A DNA stretch of 64,000 nucleotides, from positions 186,001 to 250,000 of the forward strand of contig NZ_JAGTTN010000004.1 of NCBI RefSeq assembly GCF_020682705.1. The letters are read 5' to 3'. Both the position numbers and the translations under genes were made by a program. Shown one piece after another: positions 26,817 to 34,741 of the stretch. The notes under the pieces are model-generated. The model was not told the DNA's origin. It made no database searches and was given only the letters and a program-made list of their open reading frames with translations. Source of the stretch: Microbacterium allomyrinae. GTDB lineage: Bacteria; Actinomycetota; Actinomycetes; Actinomycetales; Microbacteriaceae. Every line of letters starts with the position of its first letter. Position 1 is the first letter of the stretch.

Positions 26817-27844
26817 GCCAGGCGTCTGGCGGTCCCCTCGTGCCCGCGACTCTGCGCGGCCACTTCTGGGTCGGATCGGAGACGCGCGCCACCGATGCGG
26901 GTACGGTGCCCTTCGGTCAGATGTACGTCGAATGGGAGTCGCCCGCCCGCGAGACCGGGCAGCTGCCGGTCGTGCTCGTGCATGGCGGGGGCGGCCAGGG
27001 CCTGGACTTCCTGCAGACCCCCGACGGGCGCCCAGGCTGGGCGCCGCTGCTGGTGGCGGCCGGGCACCCTGTCTATGTCGTCGACCGGCCCGGGCACGGA
27101 CGCTCGCCCCACGACCCGAACGTTCTCGGCCCGATGGCGCCGTCCATGCCGATCGAGAGCTGGCTCGACGTGATGCTGCCGGAAGCGTTCGCACCCTTGC
27201 GCACGCAGTGGAGCGGAGCGCGAGAGGTGGAGGACCCCGTGGTCCGGCATCTCACGTCCTCGAGCGGTCCGATGCTCGCCGACTGGGAACAGATGCACCT
27301 GCTCGAGCAGCGCCGGCTGGCGGAGCTGCTCGATCGCATCGGTCCGGCGATCCTCATCTGCCATTCCGCCGGCGGCCCGGCCGGCTACCTCGCGACGGAT
27401 GCCCGCCCGGAGCTCGTGCGCGCGCTGGTCGCCGTCGAGACGATCGGTCCGCCGTTCCTGAAACGGCCGGGGGTGTCGCTCGACTGGGGGCTGGCGTGCG
27501 CACCTCTCGTCTTCGATCCACCGGCGACGCGCGCTTCCGAGTTGCGCCTCTCGATCGACGGGACAGGTCCGGTGCCGCTCGTCCTGCAAGAGGAACCTGC
27601 GCGGCGACTGCCGAACCTCGCCCGGGTCCCCATCGCTGTCGTCACTGGCGAGGCATCCGCGTTCACGCTCTTCGACGGGCATCTCATGGCGTTCCTCGAG
27701 CAGGCGGGCTGCGACGCTGAGCTGCTGCGACTCGAGCGGCACGGCGTCCGTGGCAACGGGCACATGATGATGCTCGAGGCGAACAACGTCGAGGTGCTGG
27801 GCGTGATCCTCTACTGGCTCGAGCGAAACGCACTCGCAGCCTGA
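26813..27844 (+). CDS. Alpha/beta hydrolase, stand-alone copy
   Basis: 343-residue alpha/beta hydrolase. The oxyanion turn is VLVHGGGGQG, followed by YVVDRPGHGRSP. The nucleophile elbow is ICHSAGG at about residues 182-188, and the late HGVRGNGHMMMLE carries the catalytic His. It shares its whole layout with residues 407-738 of the fusion protein at 31910, including GQ-x-PFG-like leader, DGRPGW and ETIGPPF. In the island it could hydrolyse a ring-fission product, lactone or ester. It overlaps the MmgE/PrpD gene by four bases, implying linked steps. Confidence 0.85.
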   Translation: MSQASGGPLVPATLRGHFWVGSETRATDAGTVPFGQMYVEWESPARETGQLPVVLVHGGGGQGLDFLQTPDGRPGWAPLLVAAGHPVYVVDRPGHGRSPHDPNVLGPMAPSMPIESWLDVMLPEAFAPLRTQWSGAREVEDPVVRHLTSSSGPMLADWEQMHLLEQRRLAELLDRIGPAILICHSAGGPAGYLATDARPELVRALVAVETIGPPFLKRPGVSLDWGLACAPLVFDPPATRASELRLSIDGTGPVPLVLQEEPARRLPNLARVPIAVVTGEASAFTLFDGHLMAFLEQAGCDAELLRLERHGVRGNGHMMMLEANNVEVLGVILYWLERNALAA

Positions 27845-27888
27845 GGATGCGAAAGGGGCTCAGCGGCGCTCGTCGGCGCCCTGCTTCG

Positions 27889-27914
27889 CCGGACGCGACG
27901 GGATGCCCGTCCGG
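27889..27914. terminator. Stem-loop between convergent operons
   Basis: CCGGACG (27889-27895) and CGTCCGG (27908-27914) are perfect complements across 12 bases that hold further CGGG/CCCG pairing. The hairpin sits in the 92-base gap between the hydrolase gene and the convergent CitE-like gene. There is no T-tract, as is common in high-G+C Actinobacteria. Confidence 0.5.
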
Positions 27915-27936
27915 TCGTGCCAGGCGACGGCGATGC

Positions 27937-28776
27937 TCAGAGCCGTGCACTCCTCGCCGCCGCGCCGGCGTGAAGCTCGAGGGTGCGTCGCGCGGAGCGC
28001 ACGACGGCTTCGTCGACCATGCGATCGTGCTCATCCGTCAGCACCGCGTCGCCGGCGAGGAGCGCGCGGTCGAAAGCGGCCAGAAGCCGCTCGGCACGGG
28101 CGACCGCCTCGGCGCTCGGGGTGAAGGACTCGTTGGCGACGGCCACCTGCCGGGGGTGGATGCACATCCGGCCGACGAACCCCTGGCGGGCCAGGCGGAC
28201 AGTCGAGGCGCGGAAGACGTCCATGTCGCCGAGCTCGGTGCTGACCGGCGCGGGAGGCGCGGGGAGGCCGGCTGCCCGGCTCGCGAAGACCACGCGTCCG
28301 CGCGGCCAACCGAGCTCGGCGTCGTCGGCGGAGGGGCTGAGGCTGACGTCGGCGGCGAGATCCACCTCGCCGATCTGCAGCATGGCCACGTGCGGCAACC
28401 GAGCGAGCTCCGGAGCCGCCTCGATCGACGCGGCCGTCTCGATCATCGGAGCGAGGGGGACGCGCAGTCGCCCGGCGCGGCGAACGGACGAGGCGTCGGC
28501 TTTCGCGACGACGAGCCCGGCGAGCAGTGCGGCTACGGGAGCGAGCGCGTCGAGGTCGTCGTCCAGTGCGTCACCCTGGTTCACGCGCACCCACACAGGC
28601 TGCTCGACGCCCTGCCGCAGCCACTCCACCACACTTGAGCGGGCGAGTGGCTTCTGCGACAACGCGACGCCGTCCTCCAGATCGGCGACGAGCGCATCCG
28701 CTTCGCCCAGGGCCGCTTTCCGCAGCAGCGCGGGCGCGGAGCCCGGAACGAACAGATACGAGCGGACGGGGAGCAT
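27937..28776 (-). CDS. HpcH/HpaI aldolase (CitE-like acyl-CoA lyase)
   Basis: 279-residue CitE-type TIM-barrel lyase. It opens with RSYLFVPGSAPALLRKA, has DALVADLEDGVA with the expected Asp/Glu pair, RVNQGD, the metal-site Glu in PMIETAAS, and CIHPRQVAVANESFTPS near the C-terminus. The family cleaves citramalyl-CoA, malyl-CoA or related 3-hydroxyacyl-CoA thioesters to acetyl-CoA plus an oxoacid. It is the last gene of a four-gene CoA operon running 31740 to 27937, where it fits as the cleavage step after the MaoC hydratase. It is short compared with the 300+ residue malyl-CoA lyases, closer to citramalyl-CoA lyase. Confidence 0.85.
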   Translation of the reverse strand: MLPVRSYLFVPGSAPALLRKAALGEADALVADLEDGVALSQKPLARSSVVEWLRQGVEQPVWVRVNQGDALDDDLDALAPVAALLAGLVVAKADASSVRRAGRLRVPLAPMIETAASIEAAPELARLPHVAMLQIGEVDLAADVSLSPSADDAELGWPRGRVVFASRAAGLPAPPAPVSTELGDMDVFRASTVRLARQGFVGRMCIHPRQVAVANESFTPSAEAVARAERLLAAFDRALLAGDAVLTDEHDRMVDEAVVRSARRTLELHAGAAARSARL

Positions 28777-28780
28777 CCGG

Positions 28781-29941
28781 CTAGCCGATCACCGTGGAGC
28801 CATTGATCAGCGACTTCGCCACGACGGTGCGCAGCACATCGTTCGTTCCCTCGCCGATGCTCATCAGAGGGGCATCGCGGTAGAGCCGCTCGATCTCGTA
28901 CTCCTTCGAGTAGCCATAACCGCCGTGGACCTTCATCGAGTCGATGGCTGCTTCGAGAGCGATGTCCGAGCAGAAGATCTTCGCCATGCCGGTGGGACCG
29001 TCGGCGCGCCCCTCGGCGAGTTTCGACGCGGCCCAGTACGCCATAAGGCGCGCGGCCTGCACGTTGGTGCCCATCTGAGCGAGCTTGAGCTGAATGGCCT
29101 GGAACTGCGAGATCGGCTGACCGAAGGCCTCTCGCTGCTGCGAGTACGCCAGTGCTTCGTCGAACGCGCGCTGGGCGAGCCCCACCGAACGCGCCGCGAT
29201 ATTCACCCGCCCCCACTCCAGTGCCGAGAGCACCTGCTGCATGCCGCGCCCCTCGACGCCGCCGAGCAGGTTCTCGGCCGGTACCTCGACGTTCTCCAAC
29301 AGCACCTCCGACGACTCCGGCCCCTTGTAGCCGAGCTTCGGGATGTCCTTGAGCACCGAGTAGCCGGGGGTGTCCTTGTCCACCAGCAGAATGCTCATGC
29401 CCTTGTGCGCCGGCGAGGTGGTGCGATCGGTCTTCACCATCACCGGAAGCGGGTCTGCGTAGCGCGCGTTCGTGATCCACGTCTTGGTGCCGTTCACGAG
29501 GTAGCCGGTGTCCGTGCGGGTGGCAACGGTGCGGATGCCCTGCACATCCGTTCCGGCGTCGGGCTCGGTCAGTCCCAGACCGGTGCGGCGCTCGCCGGTC
29601 GCGAGGGCGGGCAGGTACTTCTCCTTCTGCTCCGCGGTCCCGTGCGTGGCGATCATCCGGCACGAGAGCGAGTGGCTGCCGAGAACGCCCGCGATCCCCA
29701 TCCATCCGCGCGCGAGCTCTTCGAACACGATGGCGAACGAGACGGGGTCGAGATCGAGGCCGCCGTATTCCTCGGGGATCGTCATGCCGAACAGCCCGAG
29801 TTCCTTCAGGCCTTCGACGATCTCGGTGGGATAGCGCCCCTCGTTCTCCCATTCCCGGGCGACGGGAATGATCTCGCTGTTGACGAAGCTGCGCAGGAGC
29901 TTGCGGAACTCGTGCTGGTCGTCGTTGAGAGTGAAGTCCAT
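28781..29941 (-). CDS. Acyl-CoA dehydrogenase
   Basis: 386-residue FAD acyl-CoA dehydrogenase introducing an alpha,beta double bond and passing electrons to ETF. It has the N-terminal helix domain with GLFGMTIPEEYGGLDLD, the FAD-site GLGLTEPDAGTDVQG and KTWITNARYADPL in the central beta domain, and the C-terminal QLKLAQMGTNVQAARL and MKVHGGYGYSKEYEIERLYRDA, where the catalytic Glu normally lies close to IGEGTNDV. The neighbours (CoA-transferase, MaoC hydratase, CitE lyase) suggest a dicarboxylyl-CoA such as a methylsuccinyl-CoA type substrate. Gaps to neighbours are only 3-4 bases. Confidence 0.92.
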   Translation of the reverse strand: MDFTLNDDQHEFRKLLRSFVNSEIIPVAREWENEGRYPTEIVEGLKELGLFGMTIPEEYGGLDLDPVSFAIVFEELARGWMGIAGVLGSHSLSCRMIATHGTAEQKEKYLPALATGERRTGLGLTEPDAGTDVQGIRTVATRTDTGYLVNGTKTWITNARYADPLPVMVKTDRTTSPAHKGMSILLVDKDTPGYSVLKDIPKLGYKGPESSEVLLENVEVPAENLLGGVEGRGMQQVLSALEWGRVNIAARSVGLAQRAFDEALAYSQQREAFGQPISQFQAIQLKLAQMGTNVQAARLMAYWAASKLAEGRADGPTGMAKIFCSDIALEAAIDSMKVHGGYGYSKEYEIERLYRDAPLMSIGEGTNDVLRTVVAKSLINGSTVIG

Positions 29942-29944
29942 GAT

Positions 29945-31219
29945 CTACTCCGATGCCTGATGGTGTGACGCTGACGGGGCCGGGGCGCCGTACGCCGCGA
30001 CGACGGGGTCTGGGACAGACCCGAAGGCGCCTTCGCTCGCGAAACGGGCGATCGCATCGTCGTCGAAGGCGGTGAGTTCGGTGAGAACACGCCGCGCGTC
30101 GGCATGGCGCACGGGCGCCGCCCGATAGGTGAGCGAGGCGGGGTCACCCACGCGCACGGGGGAGGCGAGGGTGCGGATGCTTCCGAAGCGGTGGTGTTCG
30201 GTTTCGACGATGAGGCCCCGGGCCACCGTGTGCGGGTCGTCGAGAGCTTCGGCGACCGTGTTGATCTTCGCTACCGGCACCCCGGCGTCTTCGAGGATGG
30301 CGAGCCACTCCGCGGCCGTCTTGCGCCGGAAGATCGGCTCGAGGATCTCGAGCAGCGACTCTTTGTTCACGAGGCGGTCGGCGAATGTGGCGAAGCGCGG
30401 ATCCTCGGAGAGCTCCGGATGTTGGATCGCGTCGGCGAGCAGGCGCCAGAATTTCTCCTTCGGGCACGCCACCACGAGCCATCCGTCCGAGGCCTCGAGG
30501 TTCTGGAAGGGCACGAGCGAGGGGTGTGAGGAATGGCGGGTGCGGGCCGGCTCGTAGCCTTCGTTGAGGTGCCAGGCGCCGGAGTAATTGAGCATCGTGA
30601 TCGCCGTGTCGAAAAGGCTGACGTCGCAGTCCATGCCGATGCCGTCACGGCGGGCGGCGAACAGCCCCACCATGAGGGCGAGGGCGGCGACGTAGCCGCC
30701 CGTGAAGTCGACCAATGACAGCCCGGTCTTCGTCGGCGGTCCGCCGGGTTCGCCGGTGAGGTCCATCCAGCCGGCGAGCCCCTGCAGCATGTAGTCGTAT
30801 CCGGCGCCCTTGGCCCGCGGGCCGGTCATGCCGAATCCGCTCAGCGAGCAGCACACGATCGCCGGGTTGATGTGCTTGAGGTCGTCGTAGGTCACACGGA
30901 TCGCCGCCGGAACGTCGCCGCGCAGGTTGTAGTAGACCGCGTCGCAGTTGCGGACGAGCTCTTCGAAAACCTCACGGCCGGCGGCGGTGCGCAGGTCGAG
31001 CGAGAGGCTCGACTTGTTGCGGTTCAACGATTCGAAGAAGAGCGAGTCCTCAGCGACGCTGTACGGCGGAACGTAGCGGCCGACGTCGCCGTCGGACGCC
31101 GGGTCTTCGATCTTGATCACGTCGGCGCCGAGGTCGGCGAGGTGCAGGGTTCCCCAGGGTCCGGCGCCGTACTGCTCGATGGCGATGATGCGCACGCCCT
31201 CGAGCGGTCGCGGACTCAT
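29945..31219 (-). CDS. CaiB/BaiF-family CoA-transferase
   Basis: 424-residue class III CoA-transferase that moves CoA from a donor thioester onto a carboxylic acid. It starts PLEGVRIIAIEQYGAGPWGT and contains DLGADVIKIEDPASDGDVGR, where the catalytic Asp lies further on in the family (the FDTAITMLNYSGAW region matches the usual D-A motif). SLNRNKSSLSLDL and AGYDYMLQGLAGWMDLTG follow. It would activate the acid for the downstream dehydrogenase, hydratase and lyase. The ATG overlaps the MaoC stop by four bases. The donor and acceptor are not deducible from sequence. Confidence 0.9.
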   Translation of the reverse strand: MSPRPLEGVRIIAIEQYGAGPWGTLHLADLGADVIKIEDPASDGDVGRYVPPYSVAEDSLFFESLNRNKSSLSLDLRTAAGREVFEELVRNCDAVYYNLRGDVPAAIRVTYDDLKHINPAIVCCSLSGFGMTGPRAKGAGYDYMLQGLAGWMDLTGEPGGPPTKTGLSLVDFTGGYVAALALMVGLFAARRDGIGMDCDVSLFDTAITMLNYSGAWHLNEGYEPARTRHSSHPSLVPFQNLEASDGWLVVACPKEKFWRLLADAIQHPELSEDPRFATFADRLVNKESLLEILEPIFRRKTAAEWLAILEDAGVPVAKINTVAEALDDPHTVARGLIVETEHHRFGSIRTLASPVRVGDPASLTYRAAPVRHADARRVLTELTAFDDDAIARFASEGAFGSVPDPVVAAYGAPAPSASHHQASE

Positions 31220-31740
31220 CGGCCCTCGACGGCGAGGGGTGCCGCCGCGGTCGGGAACGGATGCGCGAGCTCGGGCGAGTCGCGCCGGTGCACGAGGAAG
31301 GTGCGCAAGAACGAGCACACCTCGTCGCCGTGCTGATTGAGACTGCGCGTTTTCACGGTGACGATCCCGGAATGGGGTCGGCTGCCCGACGGGCGCAGTT
31401 CCGTGACGATCGACTCACTGAACAGGGTGTCGCCCACGTGCACTGGGTGCGTCATCCGGATGTCGGTCCAGCCGAGGTTCGCGACGGCGTTCTGCGTGAG
31501 GTCGGTGACGCTCTGGCCGACGGCGATCGCGAGCGTGAGGGTCGACACGACGAGCAGGCCTCCGAACTCGGATCCCTTGGCGTACTCCGCGTTGAAGTGG
31601 AGCTGGTTCGTGTTCATCGTGAGGAGCGTGAACCAGGTGTTGTCGGTCTCGGAGATGGTCCTGCCGAGCGGATGCCGGTAGAGCGCGCCCACTTCGAAGT
31701 CCTCGAAGAAGCGTCCCAGCCATCCAGGTTCTACCGTCAT
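31216..31740 (-). CDS. MaoC-family hydratase (mesaconyl/itaconyl-CoA hydratase-like)
   Basis: 174-residue hot-dog-fold hydratase, the first gene of the CoA operon. The active-site stretch reads TLLTMNTNQLHFNAEYA: the His of the MaoC dyad is present, while the Asp of classic R-specific enoyl-CoA hydratases appears as Asn, as can occur in the mesaconyl/itaconyl-CoA hydratase branch. GGLLVVSTLTLAIAVGQSV and the hydration-loop VHVGDTLFSES complete the fold. Together with the acyl-CoA dehydrogenase and CitE lyase it fits hydration of an unsaturated dicarboxylyl-CoA. Start ATG 31740 is about 58 bases from the operator at 31798. Confidence 0.85.
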   Translation of the reverse strand: MTVEPGWLGRFFEDFEVGALYRHPLGRTISETDNTWFTLLTMNTNQLHFNAEYAKGSEFGGLLVVSTLTLAIAVGQSVTDLTQNAVANLGWTDIRMTHPVHVGDTLFSESIVTELRPSGSRPHSGIVTVKTRSLNQHGDEVCSFLRTFLVHRRDSPELAHPFPTAAAPLAVEGR

Positions 31741-31797
31741 GTCGGTCTCCTGACGCGAATCGAGTTCGCCGTCGAATCTCAGCGCAGACTATGTTCT

Positions 31798-31827
31798 ACT
31801 CAACGAACAAACGTGCGTTCAGCGAAC
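31798..31827. promoter_or_regulatory. Paired operator of CoA operon (divergent side)
   Basis: ACTCAACGAAC (31798-31808) and GTTCAGCGAAC (31817-31827) are direct repeats 19 bp apart, the same unit and spacing as at 12463 and 31863. The pair lies on the MaoC side of the 169-base divergent gap. A matching minus-strand -35/-10 pair is not convincing (TAGAAC at 31789-31794 on the minus strand is a possible -10), so I call only the operator. Confidence 0.6.
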
Positions 31828-31836
31828 AACGTAGCA

Positions 31837-31892
31837 TAGACATGGCGCGGGTTCCATTGTACTGTCAACGAACACTCGCTCTGTCAGCGAAC
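31837..31892 (+). promoter_or_regulatory. Promoter plus paired operator of fusion gene
   Basis: TAGACA (31837-31842) and TACTGT (31860-31865) are 17 bases apart. TGTCAACGAAC (31863-31873) and TGTCAGCGAAC (31882-31892) are 19 bp apart, the first again starting at the fourth base of the -10 box. A strong AAGGAGG Shine-Dalgarno follows, then the ATG at 31910. A bound regulator would block RNA polymerase directly. Confidence 0.7.
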
Positions 31893-31909
31893 GTCACAAG
31901 GAGGCAACG

Positions 31910-34126
31910 ATGCCCGATACACAGATCGCAATCGTCGGGGGCGGGCCGGTCGGCCTCACGCTGGCGCTGTTCCTCGCCCGCGCGGGCGTGCAGGTGACGG
32001 TTCTCGAGCGAGACGCGGAGATCAACCGGTCGCCGCGTGCGATGGTGTATCTGAATACCGTGCTCCCCGAACTCGACGAGATCGGACTGCTCGACGAGAT
32101 GAAGAACCGTGGGGTCGTCGACCGCGAAGGTCTCACCCTCCACGTGCCGGCGACGGGCGAGGTCATTCGCGTCTCGAACGAGGCGCTCGATGGTGTCAGC
32201 TCGCACCCGTTCAACATCCATCTCGGTCAGGGCGACTTCTGTCAGATCGCGACCGAGAAGCTGGCGTTGCTGCCGAACGTGCGAGTGGTGCGCGGCGCCG
32301 ACGTCGTCGCTGTGGCGCAGGACGCGGAAGAGGTGCGCGTCGACTACATCGCCGAGGGTGCGGGAGAAACCCTGACCGCCCGATACCTCGTGGGCGCAGA
32401 TGGCGCGCGCAGCGCCGTGCGCACCGCGATCGGCGCCGAGCTCGTGGGAACGACCTGGCCGGATCGCTTCGTCGCGACCAACGTGCGCTTCGACTTCCGC
32501 TCGCGCGGCTTCGGCTCCTCCAACATGTACGTCGACCCCGAGATCGGCTGCATCGTGGCCGAGATCACCGCCGACGGACTGTGGCGCTGCACGTACCAGG
32601 AGCCCGGCGACCTCGACGAAGCGACCGTGGCCGAGCGCATCCCGGCCTTCTACGCGCGGCTGCTCGGCCGGGACGCGGTGGTCGACGTGGTCGACTACCG
32701 GCCGTATCGCATTCACCAGCGACGGGCGAGCGCGCTGCACGACGGGCGCATCGTGCTCGCGGGGGACGCCGCCCATCTGACGAACCCGACTGGCGGGCTC
32801 GGTCTCACGACGGGCCTGACAGATGTCTACCTGCTGCAGGAGGCACTCATCGCGATCCTGCAGAACGGGGCCGACGAAGGTGTGCTGGCGCTGTACGCCC
32901 GCGCGCGCGCGAAGGTGTTCGACGAGTTCACCTCACCCAGCGCCGTCCAGTTCAAGACGATGGTCTACGACACCGGTGCCGACCACGTCGAGGCTGTTGT
33001 TGCGCCGCTGCGTGCGGCTGCGGCGGTGACCGAGGGGCAGCGCGCCGTGCTGCTCGGGCTCGGAGCCGTGCGCTCGCCGAGCCTGCGGCGCAGTCTGAAC
33101 CCTCCTCACCGCGCGGAGAGCCCGGCGGTGACCATCCGGCGCGGCTCCTTCTGGATTCCGGGTGAGCCCGTGCCCACGCCGTTCGGAACGGTGCAGCGTG
33201 GCCCGTTGTTCGTCGAATGGGAGGCACCCGAAACGGTGACGAAGCCGTTCCCGCTCGTGCTTGTGCACGGCGGCGGTGGCCAGATGACCGACTGGCGGGT
33301 GACCGCGGACGGTCGGCCGGGCTGGGTCGATCGCTTCGTGGCCGATGGCTACGCGGTCTATCTCGTCGACCGGCCGGGTCACGGCCGCTCGCCGCATCAT
33401 CCGGCGGTCCTGGGCGAGCCAGGTCTTCCCGCCGGATACGAGTCGGCCACGGCCGTCTTCATGACACCGCAACTCGCCGATGCGCATACCCAGTGGCCTT
33501 GGCGTCGCACACCGGACGGCGACGAGATGCAGCAGTTCGTTGCGAGCTCGGGCTTCATCGCCGCCGATTTCGCAGCGGCGAGCGAGCTCGAAGCCGAGCG
33601 GCTCGCGCAGCTGCTCGACATCACGGGCGAAGCGGTGCTGGTGACCCACTCACTCGGAGCGAACGCCGGCTGGCTCGCGGCGAACCGGCGCCCGGGAGTG
33701 ATCGCGGCGATCGTCGCGATCGAACCGCTCGGCCCGCCCTTCGTGAAGGTACCCGGGATCGGCGAGCTGGCATGGGGGATCACCGCGATTCCGGTGACCA
33801 CCGAACCGCCGACGCACTCGCCCGAGGGGCTCGGCGGCCCGGCGTCACCGCGGATCATCGGCCTCGATGTTCCCGTCGCGGTACTGACCGCGCCGGCGTC
33901 TCCGCTGTCGCCCGCCGGCCCGGCGATGGTGGAGTTCTTGACCGCTGTCGGCGCGCGGGCCGAACTGATCCGCCTCGAAGACCGTGGCATCGACGGCAAC
34001 GGCCACGGCGTGATGATGGAGGCGAACTCCGACGAGGCGATCGTCCCGGTTCTCGAATGGCTCGCGCAGAACGTGTCTTCGGGCACCGCCGCCGCTCCTG
34101 CCCAAGCCATGGCACCGATGGCGTGA
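31910..34126 (+). CDS. Fused FAD aromatic hydroxylase / alpha/beta hydrolase
   Basis: 738-residue two-enzyme protein. Residues 1 to about 400 are a class A flavin monooxygenase: GGGPVGLTLALFLARAG, GADGARSAVR and LAGDAAHLTNPTGGLG. Residues about 407-738 are an alpha/beta hydrolase: LVLVHGGGGQM, VDRPGHGRSP, nucleophile elbow THSLGAN at about residues 579-585, and a late GNGHGVMME His. The two halves match the separate proteins at 12529 and 26813, so the island holds both fused and unfused versions. An in-frame GTG at 33128, preceded by GGAGAG, could start a free hydrolase. Channelling a labile hydroxylated product to hydrolysis is the likely benefit (inference). Confidence 0.88.
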   Translation: MPDTQIAIVGGGPVGLTLALFLARAGVQVTVLERDAEINRSPRAMVYLNTVLPELDEIGLLDEMKNRGVVDREGLTLHVPATGEVIRVSNEALDGVSSHPFNIHLGQGDFCQIATEKLALLPNVRVVRGADVVAVAQDAEEVRVDYIAEGAGETLTARYLVGADGARSAVRTAIGAELVGTTWPDRFVATNVRFDFRSRGFGSSNMYVDPEIGCIVAEITADGLWRCTYQEPGDLDEATVAERIPAFYARLLGRDAVVDVVDYRPYRIHQRRASALHDGRIVLAGDAAHLTNPTGGLGLTTGLTDVYLLQEALIAILQNGADEGVLALYARARAKVFDEFTSPSAVQFKTMVYDTGADHVEAVVAPLRAAAAVTEGQRAVLLGLGAVRSPSLRRSLNPPHRAESPAVTIRRGSFWIPGEPVPTPFGTVQRGPLFVEWEAPETVTKPFPLVLVHGGGGQMTDWRVTADGRPGWVDRFVADGYAVYLVDRPGHGRSPHHPAVLGEPGLPAGYESATAVFMTPQLADAHTQWPWRRTPDGDEMQQFVASSGFIAADFAAASELEAERLAQLLDITGEAVLVTHSLGANAGWLAANRRPGVIAAIVAIEPLGPPFVKVPGIGELAWGITAIPVTTEPPTHSPEGLGGPASPRIIGLDVPVAVLTAPASPLSPAGPAMVEFLTAVGARAELIRLEDRGIDGNGHGVMMEANSDEAIVPVLEWLAQNVSSGTAAAPAQAMAPMA

Positions 34127-34187
34127 TCATGAGCCCGGGCCGTGGGCGCGCGATCGATCGGGGCCGGTAGGGGATGCAGCGATCCTT

Positions 34188-34484
34188 CTACCGCGCCGCA
34201 GCCTGCCGCGGCGGCATGTGGGGAATCGGCACGGGCTGAGACCACGCTTCGCGCCGCCGGGTCCATCGCACCAGATCGTCGAGCGCGAACTCCACGGTCA
34301 GGTAGCGATCGGGGAGGGGGAAGTCGCCGAGCCACTCGACTCCGACCCCGGTCTGCTCGTCATGGGTGATGCGTGCGACGACGTGCCGAGGATCGGACGC
34401 CGGCACCTCGTCGTCACGGATGACCCAGGTGAGGCCGTCCACCCGACGCAGCGCGTAGCGGGTCGGAAGATCGTCAGTCGCCAC
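34188..34484 (-). CDS. Small hypothetical protein, 98 residues
   Basis: 98-residue protein with a GTG start at 34484 that overlaps the 3' end of the 43-residue ORF upstream (34474-34605) by 11 bases, indicating coupled translation. Composition is mixed, with Trp-rich strands (GLTWVIRDDEV, VGVEWLGDFPLPDRY, DDLVRWTRRREAW), no signal peptide and no Cys. It resembles short conserved actinobacterial proteins of unknown role but carries no named motif. It converges with the fusion protein gene. Confidence 0.6.
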   Translation of the reverse strand: MATDDLPTRYALRRVDGLTWVIRDDEVPASDPRHVVARITHDEQTGVGVEWLGDFPLPDRYLTVEFALDDLVRWTRRREAWSQPVPIPHMPPRQAAAR

Positions 34485-34605
34485 TGATCAGCCCCGCCTT
34501 GATCATGTCGGCGCGCAGGGCTTCTTCGAACTCGTCACCGAACTCGTCGTCGAACTCGTCGTCTTCGTCTGCGGCGGGCGGTGTGAGGGGAAATGTGATG
34601 CTCAT
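34474..34605 (-). CDS. Small acidic protein, 43 residues
   Basis: ATG 34605 to TGA 34474 encodes 43 residues: a hydrophobic start ITFPLTPPA, a very acidic middle made of repeated DEF units (two D-D-E-F-like and one D-E-F-E-E), and an amphipathic helix end ALRADMIKAGLISG. A GAGGAG Shine-Dalgarno lies 5-10 bases before the ATG, the best in this neighbourhood, and the 3' end overlaps the next gene. These points favour a real small gene. The tandem DEF coding repeats are gaactcgtc units on the plus strand. Function unknown. Confidence 0.6.
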   Translation of the reverse strand: MSITFPLTPPAADEDDEFDDEFGDEFEEALRADMIKAGLISGD

Positions 34606-34741
34606 GATGCTCCTCGACTGCAACTTCGAGGTCATTGTCGGTCGGCTCGTGAAGATGACCCGAGGGGGTTGACATCGAGCGGAAGTTCGTTCTCACCGCG
34701 GACGCCGGCGGTAGCGTTGCAGCATCTCGAAAGGACTGTTC

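Noticed and set aside
34669..34674. TTGACA as promoter of the GNAT gene
   Set aside because: A perfect -35 hexamer, but no TANNNT-type -10 at 16-18 bases, so probably chance.
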